From NCBI GenBank assembly GCA_035536185.1, contig DATLOM010000018.1, positions 1-64,000 of the forward strand: a stretch of 64,000 bases of DNA, read 5' to 3'. The notes under the pieces are model-generated. The model saw nothing but the letters and a program-made list of their open reading frames with translations, was not told the DNA's origin and did not search any database. Position 1 is the stretch's first letter. Every line of letters begins with the position of its first letter. A program made the position numbers and the translations under genes. This document shows positions 16,811 through 25,129 of this stretch, piece after piece. Origin of the DNA: GCA-2861595 sp035536185 (GTDB lineage: Bacteria; Actinomycetota; Acidimicrobiia; Acidimicrobiales; GCA-2861595).

Positions 16811-17980
16811 GTGCGGGCCCTGTTCACCACACAGCCGGGGACGGGACACCTTCAAACCATCGTGCCCGTGGCCATCGCTTTGGCGAGCGCCGGTCACGAT
16901 GTCGCCGTGTGCTCGTCGCCCACCCTCCGGCCAGAGGTCGAAGCCTTCGGGCTCTGCCACCTCGACGCCGGAGTGAAGTGGCACATGTCCTGGCGTGCCG
17001 AGGACCGGCCATGGGCAGACCTGGTGCATGGCGGGGGAAGCCTGGGCGACGGGATGGCTCGCTTGTGGGTCTCCGTCGTGGCGCGGGCCTTTCTTCCCGA
17101 CCTGCTCGCCGTCGCCAGGCACTGGGCCCCCGACGTCATCATACGGGAATCCACCGAGTACGCCGGTTGCGTTGCCGCGGAACGAATAGGCGTCCCGCAC
17201 GTCTCCGTTCTCACCGACCTCTTCACGGCCGCGCAGCTCGCAAGCCCGCCCCTCCGCCGAGCTGTGAACGAGTTGCGTGCAGAAGTCGGCCTGTGCGCCG
17301 ACGATGGCGCCATGGAGTATCGCTACCTACATCTGTGCCCCGTGCCCCCGCGGTTTCTCGACGAAAGCGAGCGGCACCGACCCAGCTCGCGGTTCGTTCA
17401 GCATATGCCCCGAGCACGGCCGAGCGACGAGCTGCCTGAATCCGTTCTCCGGCTTCCGGACCGTCCGACGGTGTTCGCCAGTTTGGGCACCACGACCTTC
17501 GCTACCGACGACCGCCGGTTGTGGAAGGCGCTCATGGACGGGTTGGCGGGCGAGGATCTCAACGTCGTGCTGGCTGTCGGCATCGGTGGCGACCCGTATT
17601 CGTTCGGACCTCCGCCACCAAACGTGGTCATCGAGCGATTCGTCCCTCAGGTACTGCTCCTGCCGAACTGCGGCGTGATGGTTACCTCCGGGGGCTTCAC
17701 GAGCGTGCGAGATGCCTTGAGCTTCGGCATTCCCCTCGTGGTGGTCCCCGTCATGGGGCCCCAGTGGACTGTGGCGGGACGGTGCCAAGCGCTCGGACTG
17801 GGACGCTGCCTTGCTCCCGGTAATGCCACACCCACTGCCGTCCACGAAACGGTGAGAACGGTATTGGACGATCCGAGCTACGCCCGCGAAGCGCGGAGTT
17901 TCGCACAAGAAATGTCTCGTCTGCTGAGTCCCGATGAAATGGTTGTCATCCTGGAGAATGTCGTGGCAGGAAGAATCTGA
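16811..17980 (+). CDS. MGT/UGT-type glycosyltransferase 2 with altered donor motif
   Basis: This 389-aa GT-B protein begins MRALFTTQPGTGHLQTIVPV. The C-terminal half has FASLGTTTF and RFVPQVLLLPNCGVMVTSGGF, then VRDALSFGIPLVVVPVMGPQ. Where active relatives have His-Gly-Gly, this one has Ser-Gly-Gly, so the His that contacts the donor phosphate is replaced. The protein may be an auxiliary partner, like the helper proteins of some macrolide glycosyltransferases, or may use another donor mode. GTG start. The convergent GT2 gene ends 12 bp beyond its stop. Confidence 0.8.
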   Translation: MRALFTTQPGTGHLQTIVPVAIALASAGHDVAVCSSPTLRPEVEAFGLCHLDAGVKWHMSWRAEDRPWADLVHGGGSLGDGMARLWVSVVARAFLPDLLAVARHWAPDVIIRESTEYAGCVAAERIGVPHVSVLTDLFTAAQLASPPLRRAVNELRAEVGLCADDGAMEYRYLHLCPVPPRFLDESERHRPSSRFVQHMPRARPSDELPESVLRLPDRPTVFASLGTTTFATDDRRLWKALMDGLAGEDLNVVLAVGIGGDPYSFGPPPPNVVIERFVPQVLLLPNCGVMVTSGGFTSVRDALSFGIPLVVVPVMGPQWTVAGRCQALGLGRCLAPGNATPTAVHETVRTVLDDPSYAREARSFAQEMSRLLSPDEMVVILENVVAGRI

Positions 17981-17992
17981 CAATCGACGTAT

Positions 17993-18907
17993 TCAGCGTC
18001 CGGGGGCTAAGCGGGCAGAGCTCTCAACGAAGCCAAGTGCAGGTGTCGGCACGGAGCCCAAGTACGTAGGGGTTTTGGCCGGCTTGTGAAACGGACGGCC
18101 CCGAATCCGCTCGTACTGGTCCCGGAACTCGGTCATCTCGAGCATCAAGTTGTGCGAGAGCGGGCGGTGAAACTGGTGGAAGGAGCCTTCACCCATGAGC
18201 ACTATCAACTCGGTGCGCGGCAGGTCGCACACCCGCGCGTAGGTGTCGAGATTCAGAAACCCACCTCTCGGCAGGTCGAACCGGACCTCGTAGCCACCCA
18301 TCTCGTCGAATAGCCGGCGTGGGAGAAAGAGACATGGGCTTTCACTCAGCGGCGAGAACCAGCCTCCGGAGTTCGCTGGCGCTAAGGCGGCGATCTCGAA
18401 GAGCCGATAGCCGTCGGTTGGCCAGGCGATGGACTGCAGGAGGGTATCCTCGCTGCGCTGGTCGTACCCCTTGGCACTCGAACGTGACTGCACGTCAGGG
18501 CCGAGGTGCCATCCAAGGGTGGTCACGATGGGCCGCTCGTAGAGCCGCAGCGCCGAAAGAGCGTGAAGCACGACACCTGGGGTCACCATGCGGGCCCCGT
18601 CCAAGATGACACCGACATGCTCAGCAGCCGCGAGAGCGACGCCGAGGTTCACCGCTGCAGCGGGGGACGGGCTTGCCTCACTCACGTAGTGGTAGCGGAT
18701 ATTGGGCGCAATGGCTCTGATCTCTTCGGGATCGAGACGCTCGGACGAGCCATTGTCGACGACGACCACCTCGTAGGCGTCTTCCTCCACACCTCGCTGG
18801 TATGCCGGCGACAGCGACACCAAGGTGCGAGGCAGCTCCCTTCGCATGTTGTAGGCCACAACCACTATGGACAACGACGGGCGCACGGAGGGACCGTAGT
18901 CGGGCAT
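17993..18907 (-). CDS. Family 2 glycosyltransferase (GT-A fold)
   Basis: This 304-aa protein opens with LSIVVVAYNMRRELPRTLVSL and has the nucleotide-sugar binding Asp pair in YEVVVVDNGSSERL. An acidic metal-site candidate, LDGARMV, follows. The later segment GGYEVRFDLPRGGFLNLDTY resembles the acceptor region of GT2 enzymes. ATG 18907 is preferred because the longer frame would overlap the small gene at 18973. No strong ribosome site is visible. It lies downstream of the subtilase and 84-aa genes on the same strand and would add a sugar to the product or to an envelope glycan. Confidence 0.78.
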   Translation of the reverse strand: MPDYGPSVRPSLSIVVVAYNMRRELPRTLVSLSPAYQRGVEEDAYEVVVVDNGSSERLDPEEIRAIAPNIRYHYVSEASPSPAAAVNLGVALAAAEHVGVILDGARMVTPGVVLHALSALRLYERPIVTTLGWHLGPDVQSRSSAKGYDQRSEDTLLQSIAWPTDGYRLFEIAALAPANSGGWFSPLSESPCLFLPRRLFDEMGGYEVRFDLPRGGFLNLDTYARVCDLPRTELIVLMGEGSFHQFHRPLSHNLMLEMTEFRDQYERIRGRPFHKPAKTPTYLGSVPTPALGFVESSARLAPGR

Positions 18908-18972
18908 GGGCGGCGGCGAGGCAAGTCTCGGTACTCGAGACCGCTGCCGCGCAGAACTGTGCCGGTCTCGGT

Positions 18973-19227
18973 CTACGCCGGTGGGTGCTGCGGCTTCTTT
19001 CGACAGTCCGGCAACGAGAAGGTCGTCTCTGGGGCGACCATCCACCCAGGCAGAGACTTCACCAGCTCGAGCAACCGCCGCTCTTCGTACTCCACCAGCA
19101 TCATCCGCGGAGACTCGCCGAGGAGGATCATTCCTGGTAGTTGGCGCACCCTTTCTGCATCAGCCGCGGGCTTGGCTCCCTCGCCCTCGTAGCGCAGCAC
19201 GAGGCGCACCCTTGCCGATGATGCCAC
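18973..19227 (-). CDS. 84-aa partner of the subtilase, possibly I9/propeptide-like
   Basis: The stop TAG of the subtilase and the GTG of this gene are directly adjacent, so the two are surely co-translated. The sequence alternates strands and helices (VRLVLRYEGEG, VRQLPGMILLGESPRMMLVE, LLELVKSLPGWMVAPETTF). This pattern, with a Leu-Pro-Gly turn and a final strand ending in E-T-T, resembles the propeptide/I9 fold of subtilases, which acts as a foldase and inhibitor. The subtilase has no such propeptide ending of its own, so action in trans is attractive. It is a weak structural analogy, not a sequence match. Confidence 0.6.
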   Translation of the reverse strand: MASSARVRLVLRYEGEGAKPAADAERVRQLPGMILLGESPRMMLVEYEERRLLELVKSLPGWMVAPETTFSLPDCRKKPQHPPA

Positions 19228-20733
19228 CTATGCCGGCTGCGGCAGCCCGTGTCCCTCGAAGCCCGCACCGAGGCCACGCAGCTTCGCCGAGGCGTAGAGC
19301 GCCTTCAACAGCGCCTCGGAACGGGCGGCGTCACGTGGCGTCTTCAGGATTTCGGATGACGCGAGGACGTCGGCAGCGGCGCCGGTCACGGCCGGGCACG
19401 CCATCGACGTCCCACTGATCTCGGTATAGCTGCCGGGGACGGTCGAGATGATGGCCACGCCCGGCCCGGTGAGGTCGATCTGTGGGCCGATGTTGGAGAA
19501 GGCGCCGATGAACTCGGCCTTGTCCGTGGCAAAGGGCGGTGCCACATCCTCCGCCTCGGCGGTGCCCTTGGGGAACGTGCCCTTACGGCCCAGCGCGGAG
19601 ACCGCAACTGCCGTGGGTTCGGATGCGGGGAAGCCCACCAGGCCTCTGTCGCCGTTGCCGGCGGCGATGATGCACAGACTTCCCTTCTTTCTGGCATCCT
19701 GCACTGCCGCCCTCAGTGTCGGGTCGGGCATGCCGGACAGCGCGCCGAGACTCATGTTGATGAGGTCGCAGCGGTCGGCCACGGCGAGGTCTATGGCCTT
19801 GGCAATGGCGAAGCTGTCGGCGGAGTTGCTCCCCTTTGCGAAGACCCGGTACGAGCGGAGCGTCACTCCGGGGGCCACGCCCCTTATTCCCGTGGGGGGC
19901 GTTCCTCGTGCCGCCACGATGCCGGCCACGTGGGTGCCGTGGTGCTTGCCGTTGTCCCCGTAGTCTTCGGGGTCCTCGCCCGCCACCGTGTTCGCTCCGC
20001 CGGATACCGCAAGGTCGGGATGGTCGGCCACGCCAGAGTCGATCACGGCCACCGTCACACCGGCTCCCGCGTCGTCGGCCGGGTGCCCGTAGTAGTGACG
20101 GAGGGCGTCGGTGTAGGCGAGGTCGATCGGCTGCAACTCGATGGTAGTGCCTGTCTTCACCGGAGCCTTCAGCTTGCGCAGCGTCCAAAAGGCGTTGGTC
20201 GGGTACACGTACAACCTGTCCAGAGTGACGCTCGCTCGGCCCAGCGCCAGGCTCACCTCGCCCTTGGCGTCGGAAACTCCCTGGGCGCCCACCCCCGCGG
20301 CAAAGTCGGTGAAGGCAACCACTATGGCGCCATCCACGACGGTCTTGTCCTTCTTCGACACGAGGGTCAATGTCACGGTAGCTGCCGTCCCCGAGGCGCG
20401 GCGGGGCGTCATCGGCTCCCTTATCTCGTGGCGCACCATGGCGTAGGAGTAATAGGCGAGCGGGACGACCTGAAGACCTGGCTGCATGGCCCGGATGGCA
20501 AGCGCGGACTCCGGTGTGGCTTCCACGAGCTTGGCCCCGTCATCGCCCAGGGAGTCCACCACCCGTAGCGGGACGCGGTGCCCCTGGGTCAAGGTCACCT
20601 GGCGTGATGTAGCCACCGGTGCCCCCAACTCCTGCAGGAACGCCTTGGCTCCCGCAGTGGCCGTCCGTCCCTTGACGCGCAACCCCTCCGGAGGCAGGAC
20701 GACATACCGATCTGTGCCTGATGCTCGAGCCAT
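19228..20733 (-). CDS. S8 subtilisin-family serine peptidase, apparently cytosolic
   Basis: This is a 501-aa protein. The catalytic triad is complete: Asp232 in VIDSGVADHPDL, His268 in HHGTHVAGIV, Ser443 in ISGTSMACPA, with the oxyanion Asn in IIAAGNGD. There is no signal peptide; the N-terminus is MARASGTDRYVVLPPEGL. Residues 1 to about 215 form a non-catalytic region containing a beta-rich carboxypeptidase-regulatory-like stretch (VTLTLVSKKDKTVVDGAIV). The gene is directly followed by the 84-aa gene. In a metabolite cluster a soluble subtilase could trim a peptide precursor, mature an enzyme, or act in defence; no precursor peptide was found. Confidence 0.9.
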   Translation of the reverse strand: MARASGTDRYVVLPPEGLRVKGRTATAGAKAFLQELGAPVATSRQVTLTQGHRVPLRVVDSLGDDGAKLVEATPESALAIRAMQPGLQVVPLAYYSYAMVRHEIREPMTPRRASGTAATVTLTLVSKKDKTVVDGAIVVAFTDFAAGVGAQGVSDAKGEVSLALGRASVTLDRLYVYPTNAFWTLRKLKAPVKTGTTIELQPIDLAYTDALRHYYGHPADDAGAGVTVAVIDSGVADHPDLAVSGGANTVAGEDPEDYGDNGKHHGTHVAGIVAARGTPPTGIRGVAPGVTLRSYRVFAKGSNSADSFAIAKAIDLAVADRCDLINMSLGALSGMPDPTLRAAVQDARKKGSLCIIAAGNGDRGLVGFPASEPTAVAVSALGRKGTFPKGTAEAEDVAPPFATDKAEFIGAFSNIGPQIDLTGPGVAIISTVPGSYTEISGTSMACPAVTGAAADVLASSEILKTPRDAARSEALLKALYASAKLRGLGAGFEGHGLPQPA

Positions 20734-20829
20734 CGTGTCCCCTGTCTGTGCCTGTCAAGAATTCGAAGTTCGGATTCTCGCACGCGCTGGTCGCCAATGC
20801 CAGGAGCAACCTGATAGGCCGGAGCGCGC

Positions 20830-22101
20830 ATGCGAGTCCTGTGCACCTGCCTTCCCGAGTTCGGCCACTTCCACCCGCTCGTGCCGGTGGCACAAGCGCT
20901 CGAGAACGCCGGCCACACCGTCGCCTTCGCCACGGCAGGCGAGTTCTGCGAGCGCATCGAACGCGCTGGCTTCGACGCCTTCCCCGCCGGTTTGTCCTTT
21001 CACCAGCAGATGGATGAGGCGCGGCGGTGCTACCCCCAGGAGGCGGCACTCCCACCAGGCCCGGATCGCTTCGCCTCCTTCGTGCCGAGGATGCTCGCCG
21101 GCGTGGCGGCGCCCGCCCGGGCGAAGGACCTGTTGGCCATCGTCAGCGGGTTCCGTCCCGACGTCGTACTGCACGGCGAAGCAGAGTTCGGAGGTCCGCT
21201 CGTAGCCGAGCTGGCAGGTCTGCCATATGTTGGTCAGAGCCTGTCGGTCCTGCGACCTCTCGAGATGGCACGTCTCGCCGGCGACACCCTCGCCCGTGCC
21301 TGTCGGGATCGTGGGTGGAACATCGACGTGGGCCCCTTTGGAGGACTCTACCGCTACCTCTACCTCGACGTCTGTCCTCCTGGTCTCCAGTCGGCGGAGA
21401 TCAGCGCAGTGGCCGTAGCCCATCGAGCCGACGCGGAGGGCAAGCCTCTGGCGCAGCGCTCGGCATCTTCGGGCGATACGAGGAAGTCTCGTGACCATCC
21501 TTACGACGGCACTGAGGGCGAGGCGCCTCCAGCCTGGGTGAAGGAGCTGGACGACCGCCCGACCATCTATGTCACACTGGGCACGATCAATGACGACCCC
21601 GCCCTCTACCGAGTCATCCTCGACGGGCTGCGGGATGAGCCGGTGAACGTGGTGGTCACCGTCGGCGGCACAGGGGACCCGGCCAGCCTCGACCCAGGTT
21701 TGCCGAACGTCTACGTCGAGCGCTACATCCCCCAGTCGTTGCTCCTCCCCCACTGCAGCATCGTGGTCAACCATGCCGGTTCGATCCTGCCCCCGCTGGG
21801 CCACGCGCTGCCGATGCTGATGGTTCCCGGGAAGGGCAACGAGTTCCACAATGCAGAGGCGTGCATGAGGGCGGGCATCGGACGCGTGGTGGCACGTCAG
21901 GAGGCGACGGCGGAGACCGTTCGTCGGGAAGTGCGGATCCTCCTGGAGGACGAGTCCTATCGGAACCTGAGCAGGAACGTCGCTTCTGAGATCGCAGCCA
22001 TGCCGGGCGCCGAACACGCGGCACGGCTAGTGGAGCGCCTCGCGGAAGACGGACGCCCGGCGGCCGGTGATCCGGCCGTCACCGGCTCCCCGACGTCATG
22101 A
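20830..22101 (+). CDS. MGT/UGT-type glycosyltransferase 3
   Basis: This 423-aa GT-B enzyme starts MRVLCTCLPEFGHFHPLVPVAQ. The C-terminal donor region reads IYVTLGTIND, RYIPQSLLLPHCSIVVNHAGS and ALPMLMVPGKGNEFHNA. The donor His is kept, with Ala-Gly in place of Gly-Gly. An acidic/polar insert of about 40 residues near position 200 (AEGKPLAQRSASSGDTRK) is not typical. ATG start; its stop overlaps the start of the aminotransferase by 4 bp (ATGA). The pair suggests transfer of an amino sugar, or amination of a sugar after or before attachment. Confidence 0.85.
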   Translation: MRVLCTCLPEFGHFHPLVPVAQALENAGHTVAFATAGEFCERIERAGFDAFPAGLSFHQQMDEARRCYPQEAALPPGPDRFASFVPRMLAGVAAPARAKDLLAIVSGFRPDVVLHGEAEFGGPLVAELAGLPYVGQSLSVLRPLEMARLAGDTLARACRDRGWNIDVGPFGGLYRYLYLDVCPPGLQSAEISAVAVAHRADAEGKPLAQRSASSGDTRKSRDHPYDGTEGEAPPAWVKELDDRPTIYVTLGTINDDPALYRVILDGLRDEPVNVVVTVGGTGDPASLDPGLPNVYVERYIPQSLLLPHCSIVVNHAGSILPPLGHALPMLMVPGKGNEFHNAEACMRAGIGRVVARQEATAETVRREVRILLEDESYRNLSRNVASEIAAMPGAEHAARLVERLAEDGRPAAGDPAVTGSPTS

Positions 22102-23210
22102 GGGTGCCGCAGTTCAGGCCGTGGGTCGGCGAGGACGAGCACGACGCCACCCGGGCATGTTTCGAGACGGGATGGTTGGGCGAGGGGCCGTTCGCGGCAC
22201 AGTTCCAGGCGGCGTTGTTGAACCTGATCACGGCTCGCTTCGGCGTGTTCGCTCCTAGCGGCACCATGGCGCTCTACCTGGCGATGAGGGTCCTCGACAT
22301 CGGGCCCGGGGACGAGGTCATCGTGCCGGACTTCACCTTCTTCTCGTCCGCCTCGTCGGTAGAGATGACGGGTGCAGCACCCGTCTTCGTCGACGTCAAC
22401 CGCCGTAACTTCCAAATCGACCTGTCACATGCAGACCGTCTGGTCAACGAACGGACCAAAGCCGTCATGCCCGTCCACGTCTACGGGACGGCGGCCGACA
22501 TGGACGCCGTCATGGCCTTCGCCGGCCGCCACGGAATCTTGGTGATCGAGGACGCTGCCCAGGCTCTCGATGTGCGCTACCGCGGCCGCCACGCGGGCAC
22601 GTTCGGCATCGCGGGCTGCTTCTCGTTCTTCCCGGACAAGACGATCACCACCGGCGAGGGCGGCTTCGTGGTGACCGACGACGAGGCCGTCTACGATCGC
22701 CTGGTCCAAGTGCGCAACCAGGGGCGTCGCTCCAGCGGCACCTACATTCACCCCGAGATCGGCTACAACCTCCGGATAACCGACGTGCAGGCGGCGATCG
22801 GCCTCACGCAGCTGGCGAAGCTGGCGGAGATCAAACGCCGCAAGCTCCACGTGCTCGACCGCTACAGGGAGCTGCTCGCGGGCACGGGCGTCACCTTCTT
22901 CAGCCCTGATGATCACGCCGAGTGGCTCCCGTTCCGGGTTGGGATCCTCCATCGCCTCGCCCACGAGATGATCGAGTTCCTCTCGGACAAGGAGATCGAG
23001 GCTCGCACCTTTTTCTACCCGCTCCACCGCCAGCCGCCCTTCGCCCGCTTCGTCGGCTCAGGCGACTTGGCGGAGGACTTCGCCAACTCGGACTACGGCT
23101 ACGACAACGGTGTATGCCTACCGACGTTCCCCACCCTGACAAACATCCAGATCGAGTACGTGTGCGACGCCATCAGGGCATTCCTCGCCGGGCAAGACCA
23201 GGCGGTATGA
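22098..23210 (+). CDS. DegT/DnrJ/EryC1/StrS-family PLP aminotransferase
   Basis: This 370-aa protein has the family pattern: VFAPSGTMALYLAM near the start, DEVIVPDFTFFSSASS, VIEDAAQALDVRYRGR (PLP-binding Asp), and SFFPDKTITTGEGGFVVT with the PLP Lys at position 181. These enzymes aminate keto sugars on nucleotide carriers (or the keto-inositol of aminocyclitols). No sugar-nucleotide dehydratase is in the window, so the keto substrate must come from elsewhere. Translationally coupled to glycosyltransferase 3. Confidence 0.9.
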   Translation: MRVPQFRPWVGEDEHDATRACFETGWLGEGPFAAQFQAALLNLITARFGVFAPSGTMALYLAMRVLDIGPGDEVIVPDFTFFSSASSVEMTGAAPVFVDVNRRNFQIDLSHADRLVNERTKAVMPVHVYGTAADMDAVMAFAGRHGILVIEDAAQALDVRYRGRHAGTFGIAGCFSFFPDKTITTGEGGFVVTDDEAVYDRLVQVRNQGRRSSGTYIHPEIGYNLRITDVQAAIGLTQLAKLAEIKRRKLHVLDRYRELLAGTGVTFFSPDDHAEWLPFRVGILHRLAHEMIEFLSDKEIEARTFFYPLHRQPPFARFVGSGDLAEDFANSDYGYDNGVCLPTFPTLTNIQIEYVCDAIRAFLAGQDQAV

Positions 23211-23226
23211 GGACCAACTGCGGTGC

Positions 23227-23793
23227 TTACGAGAAAATGGAGGTGGGGAACTTCTCCGTGACGACCATGACGGGGCGCTGGCAGGAAACCACGCGGTAGG
23301 TCCTGACCAGCAGGCAGGCCGACGGGTCTATACCGAAGTAGTCGGCACAGCTCCCGGCGGGCTCCCGGCCCGATGCCAGCACCTCCTTCCACGTCTCCAC
23401 CCTGGCGTCGGCGAGAAGCGGGCCGATGGCCTCATCCGTCTCCTGGAGGCCCTCCCTGACGGCTGGTGGGAGCCGGTCCCAGGCGACCAGCGCCTCGGCG
23501 TAGAGCCAGTTCGTGCCACTGCGCCTGCCTTGCAGGAGGATCGTTCTCCGTAGCAACGGCTGGTCATGACCGAGGTCGAGCTCTGGGCATCGACCGTGGC
23601 CCTGGTCCGACAGTTCGTGGACCAGCTTCACCACGCCGACGGGTTCGTCGGCATAGGCCTCGATGATGCGGGTCACCGTTCCGTCCGTGGTCAGGAGCAC
23701 CCTTGCCAAGGGCCCGGGATAAGCCTCGCGGCGTAGCTGGTCGTGGGCGCCCACGTAGCCGATGCTCGGGCACACGTCCTGGACCAGTGCCAT
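23227..23793 (-). CDS. Chorismate pyruvate-lyase, mycobacterial Rv2949c type
   Basis: This 188-aa protein closely follows the pattern of the mycobacterial p-hydroxybenzoate-forming lyase Rv2949c: RVLLTTDGTVTRIIEAYADE at the start, LLRRTILLQGRRSGTNWLYA and ALVAWDRLP in the middle, with an E of VETWKEV, and RTYRVVSCQRPVMVVTEKFP at the end. The family splits chorismate to 4-hydroxybenzoate and pyruvate and starts phenolic glycolipid synthesis in mycobacteria. Here it is 12 bp downstream of the phosphopantetheinyl transferase, same strand. It defines the likely aryl starter of the whole cluster. Relationship is by remembered sequence pattern; activity not shown. Confidence 0.85.
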   Translation of the reverse strand: MALVQDVCPSIGYVGAHDQLRREAYPGPLARVLLTTDGTVTRIIEAYADEPVGVVKLVHELSDQGHGRCPELDLGHDQPLLRRTILLQGRRSGTNWLYAEALVAWDRLPPAVREGLQETDEAIGPLLADARVETWKEVLASGREPAGSCADYFGIDPSACLLVRTYRVVSCQRPVMVVTEKFPTSIFS

Positions 23794-23805
23794 GGTGCGC
23801 CGACG

Positions 23806-24519
23806 CTACCAGCCGGGACGACCCAGGACGGCAGCCGCAAGTTCCGGGCCCACCCACGCAGCGGTGAACACATGGCCGTCCGCTACGTCGAAGGCGCCCG
23901 GCAAAGTCGAGGCTGGGGAGCCGCCGCGTTTGACTGCATGGACGTCTGCGGCGAGTCTCGAGCCTCCGAGGTCCAAGTCGACCGCAATGTCGGTTAGCGC
24001 CACGAGCCGTCCTGTGGCGGAGAACAGGCACTTCACCATCGATTCCTTGGCGCTGAAGGAGATCTTGGTGGCGAAAGGGGTGAGGGGATGAGGGGTTCGC
24101 TCGACCTGGAGCTCGGCGGCAGTGTGAACCATCCGCTCGACTCCTTGCTCCAGGGGTGGCTCGAGTGGCTCGATGTCGACGCCGATGCCCGAGAAGTCCT
24201 CCGCTCGTGCCACGGCAGCAGCGGCCCAGGCGCCTCCGTGGGAGATGCTGCCTACAGATCCCGGCGGCCACAATGGCTCCCGGTTGGGGCCGATGGCGAT
24301 TGGCCCTGAGTCGCATCCGAGGGCGCGCAGAGCCTCGTGCGCACACGCGCGGCCGGCGAGGAACTCCCTCCGGCGCTTCGGGCCCGCGGTCGGAACCATG
24401 TCCCGCTCCTCGCTCCACAGGTGTGCCTCCTCCTGGCAACGCAGATCGCGCACGGCCACCACCACGCCCGGAGGGAACAGCGCGTCGAGCACCTTGGCAA
24501 CTTCTGCCGCGGTCGTCAT
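23806..24519 (-). CDS. Sfp/EntD-type 4'-phosphopantetheinyl transferase
   Basis: This 237-aa protein has the EntD-like motifs in order: KRRREFLAGRACAHEAL, PLWPPGSVGSISHGG, the Mg-binding GIGVDIEPLE, and ISFSAKESMVKCLF. ATG 24519 is chosen as the family starts just before EVAKVLDALFP; the open frame continues far upstream over the divergent gene. It converts apo carrier proteins to holo form with CoA as donor. Targets here are the free carrier (12523) and the fused carrier (14112). Likely operon with the chorismate pyruvate-lyase. Confidence 0.9.
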   Translation of the reverse strand: MTTAAEVAKVLDALFPPGVVVAVRDLRCQEEAHLWSEERDMVPTAGPKRRREFLAGRACAHEALRALGCDSGPIAIGPNREPLWPPGSVGSISHGGAWAAAAVARAEDFSGIGVDIEPLEPPLEQGVERMVHTAAELQVERTPHPLTPFATKISFSAKESMVKCLFSATGRLVALTDIAVDLDLGGSRLAADVHAVKRGGSPASTLPGAFDVADGHVFTAAWVGPELAAAVLGRPGW

Positions 24520-24577
24520 TGGCCGGCCCTGGGGCACGGCTCTTGGTCTGAGGCTTGCGCTGAGGTAGCCATGGTGC

Positions 24578-25129
24578 ATGACGCCGAACGGAGCCGTGCC
24601 GTTCAGCACTGCGACGATACGTCGTCGACTTGCTCTGACGTGGATCGGCATTGCGGGATCTGTCGGCGTCCTGTTCGTCGCGGCACTAAGTACTCGCAGC
24701 CCGCTGGACGACCGGGACCCAGCGCAGCAGCGCCCGGGGTTCCTCGACGCCGTAGGCCACGCGAGTTCAGCGCCCCGGATAGCTCCAGACCTTCCCCGGA
24801 ACGGCCGGAAGGTGGTTGTGTTCTTCGTCCGTCCCGGCGTGGCCGGCTGGCTCTGCAGCTCTCTCAGCACCGACCAGCCGCTCCGACGACGAGCCGACGT
24901 GGCGGTGGTCGGTCCCGCGGCAACCTCGTCTTGCACGGGCGTGGCGACGGTCACGGATCCGGCGGGATCACTGGCGCGCGCCTTCGGGATGAGGCGCCCA
25001 AGGGATGGCGGACCGCCGGTCGGGTACGCCGTAGTGGACAGCCACGGGCTGATCCGGTACCGGACCCTCGACCCGAGGGTGGCCTCAGCGTTGGACGAGG
25101 TGGAGACGATGGTGAGGGCGACGCCGTGA
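24578..25129 (+). CDS. Membrane-anchored thioredoxin/peroxiredoxin-fold protein
   Basis: This is a 183-aa protein with one N-terminal membrane anchor (LALTWIGIAGSVGVLFVAAL). The outer domain resembles AhpC/TSA proteins: RKVVVFFVRPGVAGWLCSSL, VAVVGPA, then ARAFGMRRP and GYAVVDSHGLIRYRTLDP. Only one Cys sits in the active-site region and no CxxC is present, so disulfide exchange would be of a one-Cys kind or lost. It starts 58 bp from the divergent phosphopantetheinyl transferase and overlaps the next gene by 4 bp (GTGA). Confidence 0.65.
   Translation: MTPNGAVPFSTATIRRRLALTWIGIAGSVGVLFVAALSTRSPLDDRDPAQQRPGFLDAVGHASSAPRIAPDLPRNGRKVVVFFVRPGVAGWLCSSLSTDQPLRRRADVAVVGPAATSSCTGVATVTDPAGSLARAFGMRRPRDGGPPVGYAVVDSHGLIRYRTLDPRVASALDEVETMVRATP

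Noticed and set aside
7853..24519. Standard NRPS or PKS cluster
   Set aside because: No condensation, ketosynthase or acyltransferase domain was found; only adenylation and carrier units.
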